Assembly: GCA_004565275.1 (NCBI GenBank)
Contig: SDOX01000018.1
Location: 12,306-47,367 of the forward strand
DNA: 35,062 nt
Source of the DNA: Nannochloropsis salina CCMP1776
Taxonomy: Eukaryota; Sar; Eustigmatophyceae; Eustigmatales; Monodopsidaceae
Reading direction: 5' to 3'
Under the pieces are notes generated by a model. That model was not told the DNA's origin, did no database searches, and saw only the letters and a program-made list of their open reading frames with translations. A program made the translations under genes and the position numbers. Positions 9,753-25,749 of the stretch are shown here, one piece after another (the stretch's first letter is position 1; each line of letters begins with the position of its first letter).

Positions 9753-11893
9753 ATGGCGCGGCACCGGCGGAGAGAGGACCGGGGGTCTCCCTCCATCCTC
9801 CCTTCGAGCGCGGCTTTCCTCCTCTTCCTCGCTTGCCTTTGTGACAATTCTCGCGCTTTCTGTCTTTATCAAAGACCAGCACACCATTTTACCTCCTTCT
9901 TGCTACATGGGCGACAACCTTTATCTTCCTTCCCCCTCGCCTCCTCCTTCCCCCCCTCCGCCTCCCTCCCTGCCTCCTCTCTGGCCTCCTCCTCCTCCCC
10001 TGCGGAGCCCCTTGACAATGAGCGCGAGACCATCCAAGTGCGGTTTATTAACACGCCAGACGGAAATGATGTGGTCACCACGGCACAAGAAGGAGACAAT
10101 TTGATGAAGGTAGGAAGGAGGGGGGAGGGAACGGCGGAGAAGGGCATGGGCCACCGTTTCGTCTGCAACTAAGTTCGTTCCGTGCATTGATCTTCCTCCA
10201 GAGAAGACTGGCCTTTGGTCACGATGGAAGTATGTCCTCACAAGACTGGCATTGTCGCCTGTTGTCGCCTTTCCATGCCCTGACCTTCGCGCCCCGTACA
10301 AGATGTCTCCCTCCCTCCCTCGCTCCAAACCCTTCTTTCCTCCCTAACTCCCATTACCCCTTCTTTCCCTGTCAGGTCGGAGACAAAGCGGGCATCTCCA
10401 TCCCTCGAGCCTGCTGCACGGGCCTCTGCGGGACCTGTACCAGCGATTTACGAGACCCTTCCTATACGTTCAAGGGGGAAGACAAGCCTGCCGGCGCCCG
10501 CGAAGGCTATCAGACCATCCGCGCGTGCTCCACGCAGGTGACTTCTCCCTCTCACCCTCCCTCCCTCCCTCCCTCCCTCCCTCTTCTTTCTCTCTTTCCT
10601 CTCTGTGATTTTCCTGTGCGTCCTTCTCCCCTCCCTCCCTCCCTTTCCCTCCCCCTCTCTTGCCCTCGATCCTCGCTCTGGTACGATTTTATTTCCCCTG
10701 CCTCTCGCACGGCGTCTCAGCAGTGGAATGGAGTGTGCCTATCTCCTCCACCCTGCTCCCTGTTATAATTACCACCGACATTACCTTAACATCAAGGACC
10801 CGCCCCCCCACGATGCGGCCCTCCCCGGCCCTCTCAGCCTCCCTCCCTCCCTCCCTCCCTCCCTCCCTCCCTCCCTCCCTCCCTACCCTCCTTCCCTCCT
10901 TTCTCCTTCCAGGTCAAGCTTCCCCCAGACTGCGAGGAGATGGTGGTGGATGTCTATCGGATCAAGAAGAAGAAAGGGGCAAAAGGCCAGGAGGAGGACG
11001 GGAACTACATGCAGCGCTTCTCCGGTACGCCCTCCCTCCCTCCCTTCCTCCCTTAATTACGTATNNNNNNNNNNNNNNNNNNNNNNNNNNNNNNNNNNNN
11101 NNNNNNNNNNNNNNNNNNNNNNNNNNNNNNNNNNNNNNNNNNNNNNNNNNNNNNNNNNNNNNNNGGGAGGGAGGGAGGGAGGGAGGGAGGGAGGGAGGGA
11201 GTGGTGGCGCTTCTTCGAGACCTGGTGAATGAGTTGTGCGGGCAGGCGGGGCGCCCCAGTTAAGGCAGTCTCATCTCGCGGTGACCCTACCAGGCATTCC
11301 ATCGCCTCGCGGCCCGTCTTTCTGCTCGGCCCTTGAATGTTGCCGGGCCTCGACCCTGCGCTCTCTCTCACCTCAATCCTCTCTCTGTACCTGTGCGGGG
11401 TATATATCCATGTGTCCCTCTCACCTCGTCCTTCTCTCGTCGGGGTATATAACCACCTCCCCCCCCTTCCCCCAGGGGAATGGCCTTGAGGCAGAGCAAA
11501 CCGGACGGAGGCGCCGTGTGTCCCACGTGCAAAGGCGTCGGAAAGAATCCTTGTTTCAATTGCAAGGTACGAGGCTCTCTAGGTCGGGTAAATGGGGAGA
11601 AGATCGGATCGGTGGGGTGGGCCCGCAGACTCGGCGTCCTCAGGGGCGTGGCCAGGAGAAGGACAGGCACGGAAGGTGCTCTCTTCTTACAGGGGACTCG
11701 TGCATTGTCAACCCTTCCCGCGATCTCACGTGATTTGCGTCGCACTCATGCACGACATCTCTATTTTATTTAGGGGAAGGGAGTCCTGGTTTCGGGGCAA
11801 CGCTCTCTTACCTGCTATATCTGCAAAGGAGAAGGAATGTACTTTTGTGCCGATTGTCAGGCGACGGGGATGATTAGTCGGAAGAAGGTGTAG
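9753..11893 (+). CDS. plastid-targeted plant-type [2Fe-2S] ferredoxin with C-terminal DnaJ-type zinc finger
   Basis: Exons 9753-10109, 10376-10537, 10913-11024, then 11476-11566 and 11774-11893 (TAG). The N terminus has a hydrophobic core FLLFLACLC and SRA|F near residue 36, then a Ser/Pro-rich transit stretch. This is the two-part leader of complex red plastids. Exon 2 holds the cluster loop RACCTGLCGTC (C-x4-C-x2-C), and RACST supplies the fourth Cys. Exon 3 ends the ferredoxin fold with VKLPPDCEEM and VDVYR, then a Lys-rich linker. The last two exons carry four CxxCxGxG-like motifs (CPTCKGVG, CFNCKGKG, CYICKGEG, CADCQATG), as in DnaJ and the plastid BSD2-like proteins. Exon 3 ends in phase 1 but the 11476 exon needs phase 2, and a 100-N gap lies between, so an exon is probably hidden. 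If no exon links them, the zinc finger could be a separate gene starting at ATG 11480. Confidence 0.8.
10839..10884. repeat. (CCCT)n tract in ferredoxin intron 2
   Basis: About 11 CCCT units shortly before the acceptor at 10912. A shorter tract lies at 10556-10583, near the donor of the same intron. Confidence 0.95.
11065..11164. other. assembly gap of exactly 100 N
   Basis: A round 100 N usually marks a scaffold gap of unknown true length. The left flank is CCCT-rich and the right flank is GGGA-rich. The phase mismatch of the flanking exons suggests at least one exon is missing here. Confidence 0.97.
11165..11201. repeat. (GGGA)n tract at the right edge of the gap
   Basis: About nine GGGA units. 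In this window GGGA tracts lie just after intron donors, so a donor inside the gap is likely. Confidence 0.92.
11365..11455. repeat. imperfect tandem duplication in a ferredoxin-gene intron
   Basis: CTCTCACCTC...CGGGGTATATA occurs at about 11365-11409 and again at about 11418-11454, with small length differences. Confidence 0.6.
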
Positions 11894-12873
11894 AAACACA
11901 CAGGAAAGTTGGATGGTGTGAAGGATGATATTGATATTGAATGCTTGTCAGCTTTTGAGTGTCTGCGAGATGAGAGGAGCATCATGGAAAGTAAAGAAAG
12001 GATAAGTACATATCCGAGAGCCAGATTGATGGAGCGAGGATGACTCTTGAATGGAGAATGAAGAAAAATTGACAGACAACTTTGCCGCAAAGCTCCCTTG
12101 TTTCCACAGGTTAATACCTCTTGTTTCACATCGAGATGCAGAGAGGGAAGGGGGGGGTGTTACAAGGTGCCGTCTCACGTCAACGAGGACAAGAAGCGCA
12201 CTTGAGGGGCAAGATTGTGATAAAATTCCTCTCCACGCCCATTCTTTTCATACACTTCCCCCCTTCTTTTTGTTTCTTGTACCTAAAATTAGTGTGGCTA
12301 CCCTCAAATTGTGGTGCTCGTCACGCTTAAGCCGTGCTGCCCTACTTTTTTACCCCAGCCGTTCTGGTTCCATTAATTTTGAAAAATGCCATGCTCTCGA
12401 ATTATAGACGTCTGCGTGCCCTTCCTTGAAAACGATATGTTTTCTCTTTGAACGTGACATGATAGGGCTTTGTACAATATTCTAGAAAAAAATATTCTTT
12501 TATGTGAAGGCGCGGCGTCTGCTTTCCAGGGTAGGGGGGGTAGGCGAGATCAAGTTGATGTTCGCCAGTTGCTTGCGGGAACGCAAGTTCTGGGAACCAC
12601 GTGCAACACAGCCATTCAAAGGCATGATCAGACGCTAGAAATTGTCTCGAAATCATAATTGAATTCTTTAAAACGAAAAGGTGTAATCGATGAGGCGGGA
12701 TATGTATAAAATATTGGCTGAGTCTCACGCATTTCCTGCGAGCTTGCCCTTTGACATTCCGAGTTTGTGTTTCCATTCACGATACTGCAGAAATGAGCGG
12801 GCCCCGCTGGCGAGAATCATTATTCTAAAAGAGGCATCAGGAGATACTCTGTCCCAGGGGTTCATAAGATTCC
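11894..12873. other. no gene recognised
   Basis: Relatively AT-rich spacer between the zinc-finger stop and the antiporter start. It should contain the 3' UTR of the former and the promoter of the latter. No motif-bearing frame is seen on either strand. Confidence 0.55.
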
Positions 12874-15800
12874 ATGTCAAAGGCCAACACCACCACGGCC
12901 TCCCCGTCGGACCATTCCGAAGTGACGGGCGGGGTTCTTGCTGGCGCCAACCCGCTCCATTCTACTGTTGCCCTTTTCCTTCTCCAAGTCGTCATCATCA
13001 TGGCCACCACGCGAATCCTAGCCTACGGGTTACATTACTTGAAACAACCGAGGGTGATTGCTGAAATTCTGGCGGGTATCCTCTTGGGCCCATCAGGAAT
13101 GGGCAACATTCCCGGCTGGTTGTCCAACGTCTTCCCCGACAGGTCCCTCCCCTTCTTGACACTGGCAGCTAATGTTGGTCTTATTCTATACATGTTTTTA
13201 GTGGGCTTGGAGCTCACACCCGGGGGTAAGTTCGGAGGCCATGTACGGATAGAAACCCGTGCGCAGGCGTCTTTGTATAAATAATTTTCTCTTGTGGGGG
13301 GGAGCACACCGGCTTACACCTTGCTCGCCTCGATAGCTGATTTGGATTTTTAATCGAATTTCTTATTTTCCCACTTGTTCCTCCCTTCTCAAAGCGCTTT
13401 GGACAAACGGTGCGTGCGGAAAGGTGGAGGAAATAATGGGCCAGAATGTTGTGCCTTCCCTTGGAATGGGTTCACGACACTCACCCCAGCCTCCTTGTCG
13501 TGTCCACAACTCCTTTTCACAGCGAGACAGTCAGTCCTGATTAGCACGGTCGGGATCGTCTTTCCTTTCCTTTTGGGCTGCGGGGGAAGCGTTGTTCTCT
13601 ACCGTCACCGAAAAAACACGGAAGAGGTGCCCTTCTCCTCGTTTCTGCTCTTTACCGGGCTGAGCTTGTCCATCACCGCTTTCCCAATATTGGCACGGAT
13701 ATTGACGGATCTCAACCTGATGGAGACGGAGGTGGGCGTGATGACGATAGGCGCCGCCGCCTTGGGGGACGCGGTGGCGTGGTGCTTCCTGATACTGGTC
13801 ATCTCCATACTGCACAGGTGAGTAAAAGCAGTCTCTCTCGAGGAAAAATGGATGTGTCGTTGCCTAGGGAGAGTATGTGGTGCGATGGGTAGGGCCTGTG
13901 GGGTCTTGGGTGCGACGAGGCGACCGAGGAAATGTCGTGTGGTCAGTATGTCTGGTGGGATGGGCTGCCTGGCCTCCTTTGCCTCTTTGGGCGGTCGGAC
14001 AAAACTTAGGGTCGCCGGTACACGCCTGAAGAAATATACAGGGTTGGGGTTAGGGGTAGGGTTAGGGTAGGCTTCAGCCCTAACATTTAAGTCCATGGCC
14101 GCATCTTCTGAGTCCTCACCTTCAGCCTCGTATGTCAGAGACACTGGCATCCCCCTTGCCTGTCTCACAGGGGGCGATAAGTCTACTAACTCGGACACGC
14201 CCCTTTGACCTGATATCCACACCCTCATTTCCCTACAGCTCTACCCTCCTGAACGCGCTCTATGTCTTTTGCATCGTGCTCGCCTATGGGGCCCTGCTCC
14301 TTCTCCTGGGCCGACCCCTCCTTTCCCGGCATCTAGGACGGGCAGCCCGGGCAGGAAGCGAGACCTTACAACGGTCACTTCTAGCGTTGACGTTTATGGC
14401 TATTTTCCTTTCTGCATTCTTGACTGTCAGTGCACGGAGGAAGGGGCAAGGGGGCGGCCAGGGGCAAGGGATTCGACCCGCTTTGCTCTTGTGGGCCGGA
14501 GGGGGGGGGGGGAGCGATCCTCCGAAAGATTCGACGTCTTTTCCTCTTGTCTGCGGCTCTCGCACAGCGCAGCACCACTGTCCATTGTATCGATTTACCA
14601 CCACACTGACCGTAATTTATCGCGTCACCTGCAGGACCTGGCTGGCGTGCATACTATCTTCGGCTCCTTCTTGCTCGGTCTCGCCTTTCCCATCAACCCC
14701 TCCACCCTTCGGCTTGCGAAAACGATCGAGGACTTTGCCTCCATTGTCTTCCTCCCGCTATATTTTGCCGCGTCTGGGCTCAGAACACAGGTGGGGAGCC
14801 ATGGGTATGAGTTTTGGTTGAGGTGGGTAAGCCAGAGTCACGGGGAGGAGGAAATATGCCCGGTCGCACTGGCAGACAGCCCAAGGGGTCATCCCACCAG
14901 GGGCCTCCCTTGTGCCACTCCTTCCGGGCCAAGGCGAGGCAAAAAAAGGCGGAGGGACGCGCATTCGTTTCGAGACCTTTCTTGGTAGACCCGGGCTATG
15001 CAGCCTTCGGCTGACGGCCCATGTGCCCCTCTCTCGCCCTTTCCCTAGCTTGCCAGTCTTTCTAGCCTTCGGGCGTTCCTGCTCTTTCTCCTCGTGTTGA
15101 CGATTGCCGTGGTGGGGAAATTTGTGGGATGCGCCGCTGCGGCTCGCCTGGGAGGGAAGATGCCCTGGCGCGAGAGTTTCAGCGTGGGGGCTTTGATGAA
15201 TACACGGTGAGTGTCCGGCGAGTGGGAGGAGGGCCGAGGGGAAGAGGGATCAAGCAAACGCGTGAACAGGTCTTTCGTACAGGTGGACGAGGGGGAACAG
15301 GGGTAGGAGAAAGTTGTTCCTAAGGGACGAGCCCGTCGTGGCTCCCGGACCCTGACATTTTCCTTCCGCTTCGAACCCTCCAGAGGTCTCGTCGAGTTGA
15401 TTGTGCTGAATCTGGGGCTGGACGCTGGAGTGATCGATGTAGAGCAATTCACCATCTTTGTGCTCATGGCCCTTGTCACGACCTTTGCCACGTGTCCGGG
15501 TATGGTTGGCCTGTTGTTGAGAGGATTGTCGGCTCTGCATATGTTTCTGTCCCATGCCCTGCTCATGAATCGCATTGACATGCTCTCAAGCGCATTCCTG
15601 CGTCCTTCATTTACCCCTTATTCCTTGACCTCGACCAGTGGTCAGCTGCCTGTATCCTGTCGAAAAACGCGTGAAATTCGGGACAAGGAGCGCCGTGGAA
15701 GGAGGAAAGCTTCTAGAAGGAATGCGTTTTTCACGCGCCACGAGGAAATCTGGGTCCCAACGAACCCGCACAAGCGTGCCTGCTCTGGCAGAACCTGCGG

Positions 15801-17617
15801 CCAGACACATGGCCATGACGGGGTATGCCATGGAGAGGGGGAGGGCGGGGGAGAGGAAGGGGGAGAGGACGGGGGACGTCAGCACGACGGACGGGCAAGA
15901 ACCCGTGGGAGGGACCTTGCACTTGATGTCGGTGGCACAGCGCATGGCGGACGTTCCCGGCCTGGCCCTCCTCACGGCTTTGATCCGCCCCGAGCACATT
16001 TCCTGCGTCCGTTTCGTGGAGTCCGAAGCCACACCCTTGTCGATTTTGACGTCACAAGGCACGCTCCAGATCGCCACTGGCATGGATCCCACCCTGCAGA
16101 TGATGCTCACGTGCGGATACTTGGCGGGGCTCCCTGTAGACGTCCACCTGAAGGTACGCAAGCTTCTACTTTCTGTTCGTTTCTCTGACTGTCCTGCGTA
16201 GTGTTCTCCCATTTCTCCTTCCTTTTGGGGGACGGCCAAGACCTCACCCCGATGCAGGTGGAGGTAACCGGGAGGGTCAGACCTGCGTCTGCATGGAAAA
16301 AGGAGATCCCAAGAGATATCGTCCTTTGGCCTCGTCCTGAGTGCGTTGATTGACTGTATGCACACACCCAGACCCCCCCTCCCGCGAACCTTCCCTTGCC
16401 CATTATCATGAAAACATGCCATGCCCTCTAAACCCATCCATTCGGGTGCCTGTCCGCAATCCCGCCAGGTCTGCCAGCCTGAAGACTTCGCCAAGGAGCT
16501 CTGTCGTTGGGCGGTGGAGCTGGACACTTCCATGGTCCTGCTTCCCTGCCGGCGGGAAGATGCCTCGCTCGGCGACTTCCACACCCGCTTCGTCAAGGGA
16601 GTGGTACATCGATGCCCCCGGCCGTTACTGCTCTTTTGGGACCATCAGCTGGGCGAAAGCCTCTGCTCGCTCCCAAGGGGTCCGCGGCGAGGGAAAGTCG
16701 TCCTTCTCCTTTTCCAGGGGGGGCGGAACGACCGGGAAAGCCTCGGGCTGGCCCGCCGCCTCCTGCGGGTCCAGGATGTGCATGTGCATGTGTTGGTGAT
16801 GCAACGGGCTGGGCAATTGCCGCCTGAGGACCAAGCCGCCCTGGCTGCCTTTGAACGCCTGTGTTGTCCCTGCATGGACGCCGGTCGTGACGCCCCAGAA
16901 TCAGGAGAAAAGCAGCGCGTGCCGACGGAAGAGGAGAAGCAAGGAGGAAAGCAGGGAGGGCGGGTGGTGATATCCCGGTATGATGCCCTGGGAAGTGGGA
17001 GTGCAGCTGGGTACCCATTCCATCACAGCTCGCGGCCTGGTCAAGGAGACGGAGAGGGCCCGGGCGGGTGCAGAGTGACGGACGAGGATGTGACGCAACG
17101 GGTGCTGGATGTGTGCATACGCGAAACGGCGCATGTGATCATCTTGGGGGCGGCATCGGAGGCAGCTGTCACTGCCAACATGAATTTGTGGACCGCAACG
17201 ACGCGCCTGCGGGCTACCCATGCGCCAGTGGTGCCGGACGGGGTAGAGGTGAACGTGCGGAAACGATTGTTGTCTGCCAAGCTGGGGCGGGCGCTGATCG
17301 ACTCGGAGATTGCTGCTTCCCTCTTGGTGGTGTTGTGTCCCTCCTTGATGCCGGAAAGGCCAGGAGGGGGGGGCGCGAGGGTAATCAGACAGCAGCAATC
17401 GGACCTTCGGACATTAAATTTGATAATTGATGACGAGGGGGACGGAGATGACGAGGAGGAGGAGGAGGAGGAGGAGGAAGAGGAGGAGGGGGAATCGCAG
17501 GCGAAGGAGGAGGCTGATGTCGAAGGGGGGAGGAGCTCTCCAGTAGAGAGGGGAGACGCCCAAGAGGGAGGAAGGCGGGCCGCGGAAACAGCACTTGGAC
17601 GCGTGCTCCCTCGGTAG
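12874..17617 (+). CDS. CPA2-family monovalent cation/proton antiporter (KEA/CHX/Kha1 type) with USP-like cytosolic tail
   Basis: Eight exons: 12874-13225, 13523-13817, 14239-14425, 14635-14790, 15049-15206, 15384-15499, 15639-16153 and 16469-17617 (TAG). All phases agree and give 975 residues. The first 430 or so are multispanning membrane sequence with family landmarks: QPRVIAEILAGILLGPSGMG, LYMFLVGLEL, SLSITAFPILARILTD, GVHTIFGSFLLGLAFP and ALMNTRGLVELIVLNLGLD. These fit the K+(Na+)/H+ exchange fold of an organelle or plasma membrane. In the ion-binding helix the usual (N/D)-D pair reads G-D (LGDAVAW). The long tail resembles the universal-stress-protein-like C-terminal region of CHX/Kha1 proteins (LEHISC-like start as RPEHISCVRF; VVHRCPRPLLLFW). 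It ends in a run of twelve Glu. Unlike its neighbours its introns lack CCCT/GGGA tracts. Confidence 0.94.
14041..14084. repeat. short interstitial telomere-like TTAGGG array in antiporter intron 2
   Basis: GGGTTGGGGTTAGGGG and GTAGGGTTAGGGTAGG follow each other on the + strand. GTTAGGG at 14061-14067 has a perfect inverted partner CCCTAAC at 14078-14084, giving a 7-bp stem with a 10-base loop. Confidence 0.75.
17450..17490. repeat. GAG trinucleotide tract coding for poly-Glu
   Basis: Near-pure GAG/GAA repeat inside the last antiporter exon. It encodes an acidic run of twelve Glu. Confidence 0.9.
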
Positions 17618-18238
17618 AGACAGTATAGATGCATGACACCAAGGGGATCTGGCGGAGGATGCGACAAGAATGATTCTGCTTGCGCTTTGACATGTCGGCA
17701 TATCTGTGTTGATAATGTTCGGGCGTGACGACGGGCTTTATCAAGGAGGCGGACGGTGATTGATCCCGAGGGCCAAGAAAGAGGGGAAAGAGCTGAAGAA
17801 TAAGACCTAAAAAAGACATACAACCAGCACGGCATATATAGGGAGGTTCGAAAGGACTAAAAACATAGTGACTTCTGTGATCACTCAGGCTTTCACTCCA
17901 AATAGACCGCGGGTGGCGCTTTCGGTTGGATACATTTTTTAAGTATTTACTTTCCAGGCTCACATAATTTATGCACAAACAGTAGGGCGCCCGCCACGTA
18001 TTCCCCCTTCCACAACCCCCCGGAGCATTGTGAAACGAGTGGAAGTGGGCCGAAACAAAGAGAAGAATCCACAGGGACCTCATTCTGTGCTGTCTAGGCG
18101 CCAGTCTCTACTTCCTCCTTGTCGTCATGCTCCCCCCCCCGGCGCCCCTCCTGGACGCAGCCCGCCAGATCCCACTTCTCCCCACCCCGAAAGCTCCCAA
18201 CCTCCCAAAATCATGGCCGTGCGACGGCATTCAATGTC
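17618..18238. other. tail-to-tail spacer
   Basis: About 620 bp between the stop codons of the antiporter (+) and IMP3 (-). It must hold both 3' UTRs. No gene or clear structure is seen. Confidence 0.6.
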
Positions 18239-19584
18239 TCAATTTCCCAGCAGGTCAAAATCGTCCAATTTGTCGTTGTACGCCACCACGGCCCGCTTGA
18301 TCTTGGAGCTATCCACCCACGTCAGGAAATCCTCTAGGCTCCGGGTTACAAGGAAAGTCGGGTCGGTGACAACTGTGGGAAGGCAGGAAGGAGGAGGGAA
18401 AGAGGAGGGTGACCCTGGCGGAGGAGGAGGGGCAGGGTGCAGGGCGCGAGACACAGCCCGATGGCCGGCAAGGAGGACCCGCACGGGCGACTCAAAAGAC
18501 GACCAGGCCCCTCCCCTCCTCTCTCCTTTCCCTGTGGCCTTCAGCGCCCCGGCCAAAGACCTGCCAACGCCCACGATTTCTCCGCAGCCTCTCATCGACC
18601 CCCTCTCCCCCTCCCTTGGCTCCTCCTCCCCCGCCTCAACCCCTCCTTTCCCCCCTACCTGTGGGGCCGACCCGGACATGACCCTGTTCGATGAAAGTAA
18701 CCGCCTCCTTTAATGTCTCCGCCATCTTCATCCGCACCATCACCACTGGCAAGCGGCGACGGCAAAAGGCAGAGGCGGCCAGGGTCTCGCACTGGCTCAA
18801 GGACTTCTTTGTCGGGATTAAGCCCATGTTGTAGAGCTTCGACAGGAGCTGGAGAGGGGGAAAAGGGGCATGCTATGGTCAGGCTCGCCATGTCAATCGT
18901 GGGAATTTAAAATTTCCCTCCTGGTCGGTACATCTCTAGCCTTGAAAGAGTGCATTTGGGTGCCAGGCCCTCCCTTTGAGAAATATCTTCGCATCTACGC
19001 CACTTCCACCTCATTCCGTCGACTCGTCCATCATCAAGTACATTCTTCTCAATACATTCCATGCAGCCTGTTCTCAACTTTGTTCTCTTAAGATCACCAT
19101 TCTTAATCAGTAAGCCTCATTCCCCCCTTCCAATCTCATCATCCCTTTCTCCTCCCTTCGTCTCCTTACATCATCTGTCATCTTGATCCGGAACTCATCC
19201 TCCGGTTTCAGATCCTTCAGCTTAGCCGTTAACTTGGTTATATGCCCACAAATTTTGTTATACCTATCAAGAGAAAGGGACAAGAATTCGGCAAAAGGAG
19301 ACAGTGAACCGGGAGAAACTATGGACAGATAACCAAACACAGTAGCCAATGATGCAGCCACGGCCTCGACATTTAGCGTCACACGTTAGGTTCCGCAATT
19401 GCTCTCATCTCTACGCCATGTACAAAGTCTTCGGTTTCTTTCTTGCTTACTTGACATAGTCCTCCCGATCCTGGATGTGGTAGCGCCGCAATATTTTGAT
19501 TTCTCGGATGTTCTGGTCACTCTTCCATTGCAGGAAATCGACCTTCTTCAGCAGTTTTTGCTCGTGGTGCCGCAGTTGCCGCAT
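18239..19584 (-). CDS. IMP3: U3 small nucleolar ribonucleoprotein IMP3
   Basis: Four exons on the - strand: 19584-19451, 19263-19170, 18848-18659 and 18372-18239. Phases agree and give 183 residues, the usual IMP3 size (184 in human). The start [20 protein letters not shown] matches the family N terminus, and [16 protein letters not shown] and [13 protein letters not shown] follow. The S4 RNA-binding domain covers roughly residues 107-165 ([26 protein letters not shown]). The C terminus is [11 protein letters not shown]3 binds U3 snoRNA with MPP10 and IMP4 in the small-subunit processome and helps U3 pair with pre-18S rRNA in the nucleolus. Intron 3 has the purine-start/pyrimidine-end layout in weaker form. 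Nothing appears broken. Confidence 0.97.
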
Positions 19585-21073
19585 CCTACTCTACGTGAAG
19601 AGAGAGTCGAAAAAATGAAGGACATGGCAAAGGGTGAGTCGGACCAACATGTTCCAACCTACAGCATGCGGTAATGCTGAGGGATACTGTCGCAGGTGGG
19701 GAGGTCTGTGCAGCGTTGTCTCGCGTCTGCCATGCAAATCCTAATTTTAGGCCTGCGACACCATTATCTCTATTGCGCACACACAACTTGTCCTTCATGT
19801 CGTGGTCGCACAACCAAACAGCACCCGTCGCATTAACGCTTCTTAACTCTTAGTGGACGTGCGCAGAAAAGCCTCATCTCCGGGTAGCGTTTAGAGAAAA
19901 AATCAAAACGACGGGCTTCAAAGAAGGGCAGACAACCAGGGTATTTTGGGCGCCTTCGGAATTCCACAATTTTTCATCTATGTCTTGGGAGCTTATCATG
20001 TAAGGATTAAGGAATTTCTTCAAGCTTAAAAAAGCACTCAGTCTCTTTCATTGCATTTTCTGGTATATTCTCGAAATCTCGTCTTCTATAATCCTTTGGG
20101 GTTCACGAAATTCAGTGGCCACGGATGCAATTCCTTTGTCATCGGTACATGCCAAATCGTATGGACTTACAAAACCTGAAAAGGCACACATCGAGCCAGC
20201 CAGTTCTCCTCTGCATCGGGCAACAGAACTGAAGACTCCCGCAACCGTGCTCATCGGTGTTGAGAATGGCAATGGCGATGAAAAGGATCCTACTTTATTC
20301 TTTTAGGTTGGCTTTCATTTCATGTCACAAGAGCTTTGTCGTTTGTCTTTGACTTTCGTCTGGTGTTTTGGACCTTGAGTAACATCGCATTTCACTATCT
20401 GTTCTCCACCATCGCGATTACTTAGAGTGTAGAGCTTTTAATCTAACCTTCGGAGTGAAGTGACACAAGCTTAATAAACATTCCAATGCTTCCTGTTCCT
20501 GACCATATTGCTTTTCATCAGTGCTCTTCCTCTATAGCGTCCATCCCGACATCACTTTTGGCGATTCCCCCCCCTCTTCAAGGCCACAATTTCCTCTCCT
20601 AACCTCTAATCAATCTTCCTATCGTCCCTGATTTAGACTTCTGATCTCTCTGTGCTGTCTCCGTGCGCATTTTCCCTGCCTGCATACCGAGTTTTGTTGC
20701 TCCGGCTGTATTCTCTTCTCGCTATCCCCCCCCCCCTCCTTCAACACATCTACTCATAGAGTCGCATACATGAGGTTTCCTAGTAATAAATTGTCATCCC
20801 ACTCCTTTCCTCCATTCCCTTGCACCCCATTCGGAATATTCTCACCGTGCCCCTTCCTAGCTGACAGTACCCGCCTCTATCTCGTAGTCTCCATCGCTCC
20901 CTCCTCCTTCCTCTTCTGCACTCACCTCCTGCCTTCTCTTCTTAATCACTCCCACCCACTCTTGATTGCCCGAGGGTCTTCTCCTCGTTCCCTGGTACCC
21001 TTGCTCCCTTTGTCTTGCACCCGCCCATGGCCTGCCGTACCCCCCCTTTCTATAGTCGCCCCCCTCCGGCCTC
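19585..21073. other. no gene firmly recognised
   Basis: Upstream region of IMP3 and downstream region of the MAP kinase gene. From about 20500 to 21070 the + strand is pyrimidine-rich, fitting 3' UTR of the - strand kinase. One ambiguous open frame pair lies at 20048-20306 (listed separately). Confidence 0.5.
20048..20306 (-). CDS. ambiguous small open frame, both strands plausible
   Basis: On the - strand a frame from the ATG near 20254 down to 20048 encodes about 68 residues ending EDEISRIYQKMQ. On the + strand an overlapping frame ends at 20306 with residues such as LIGVENGNGDEKDPTLFF and follows a possible acceptor (GAAATTCAG). Both have normal amino-acid composition, unlike the repeat-driven frames elsewhere. 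No family is recognised and no second exon can be assigned. Confidence 0.2.

Positions 21074-25749
<4,676 letters not shown>

Noticed and set aside
15607-16596. 329-codon frame on the - strand
   Set aside because: Exact antisense of antiporter exons 7 and 8, which have family motifs and correct phases.
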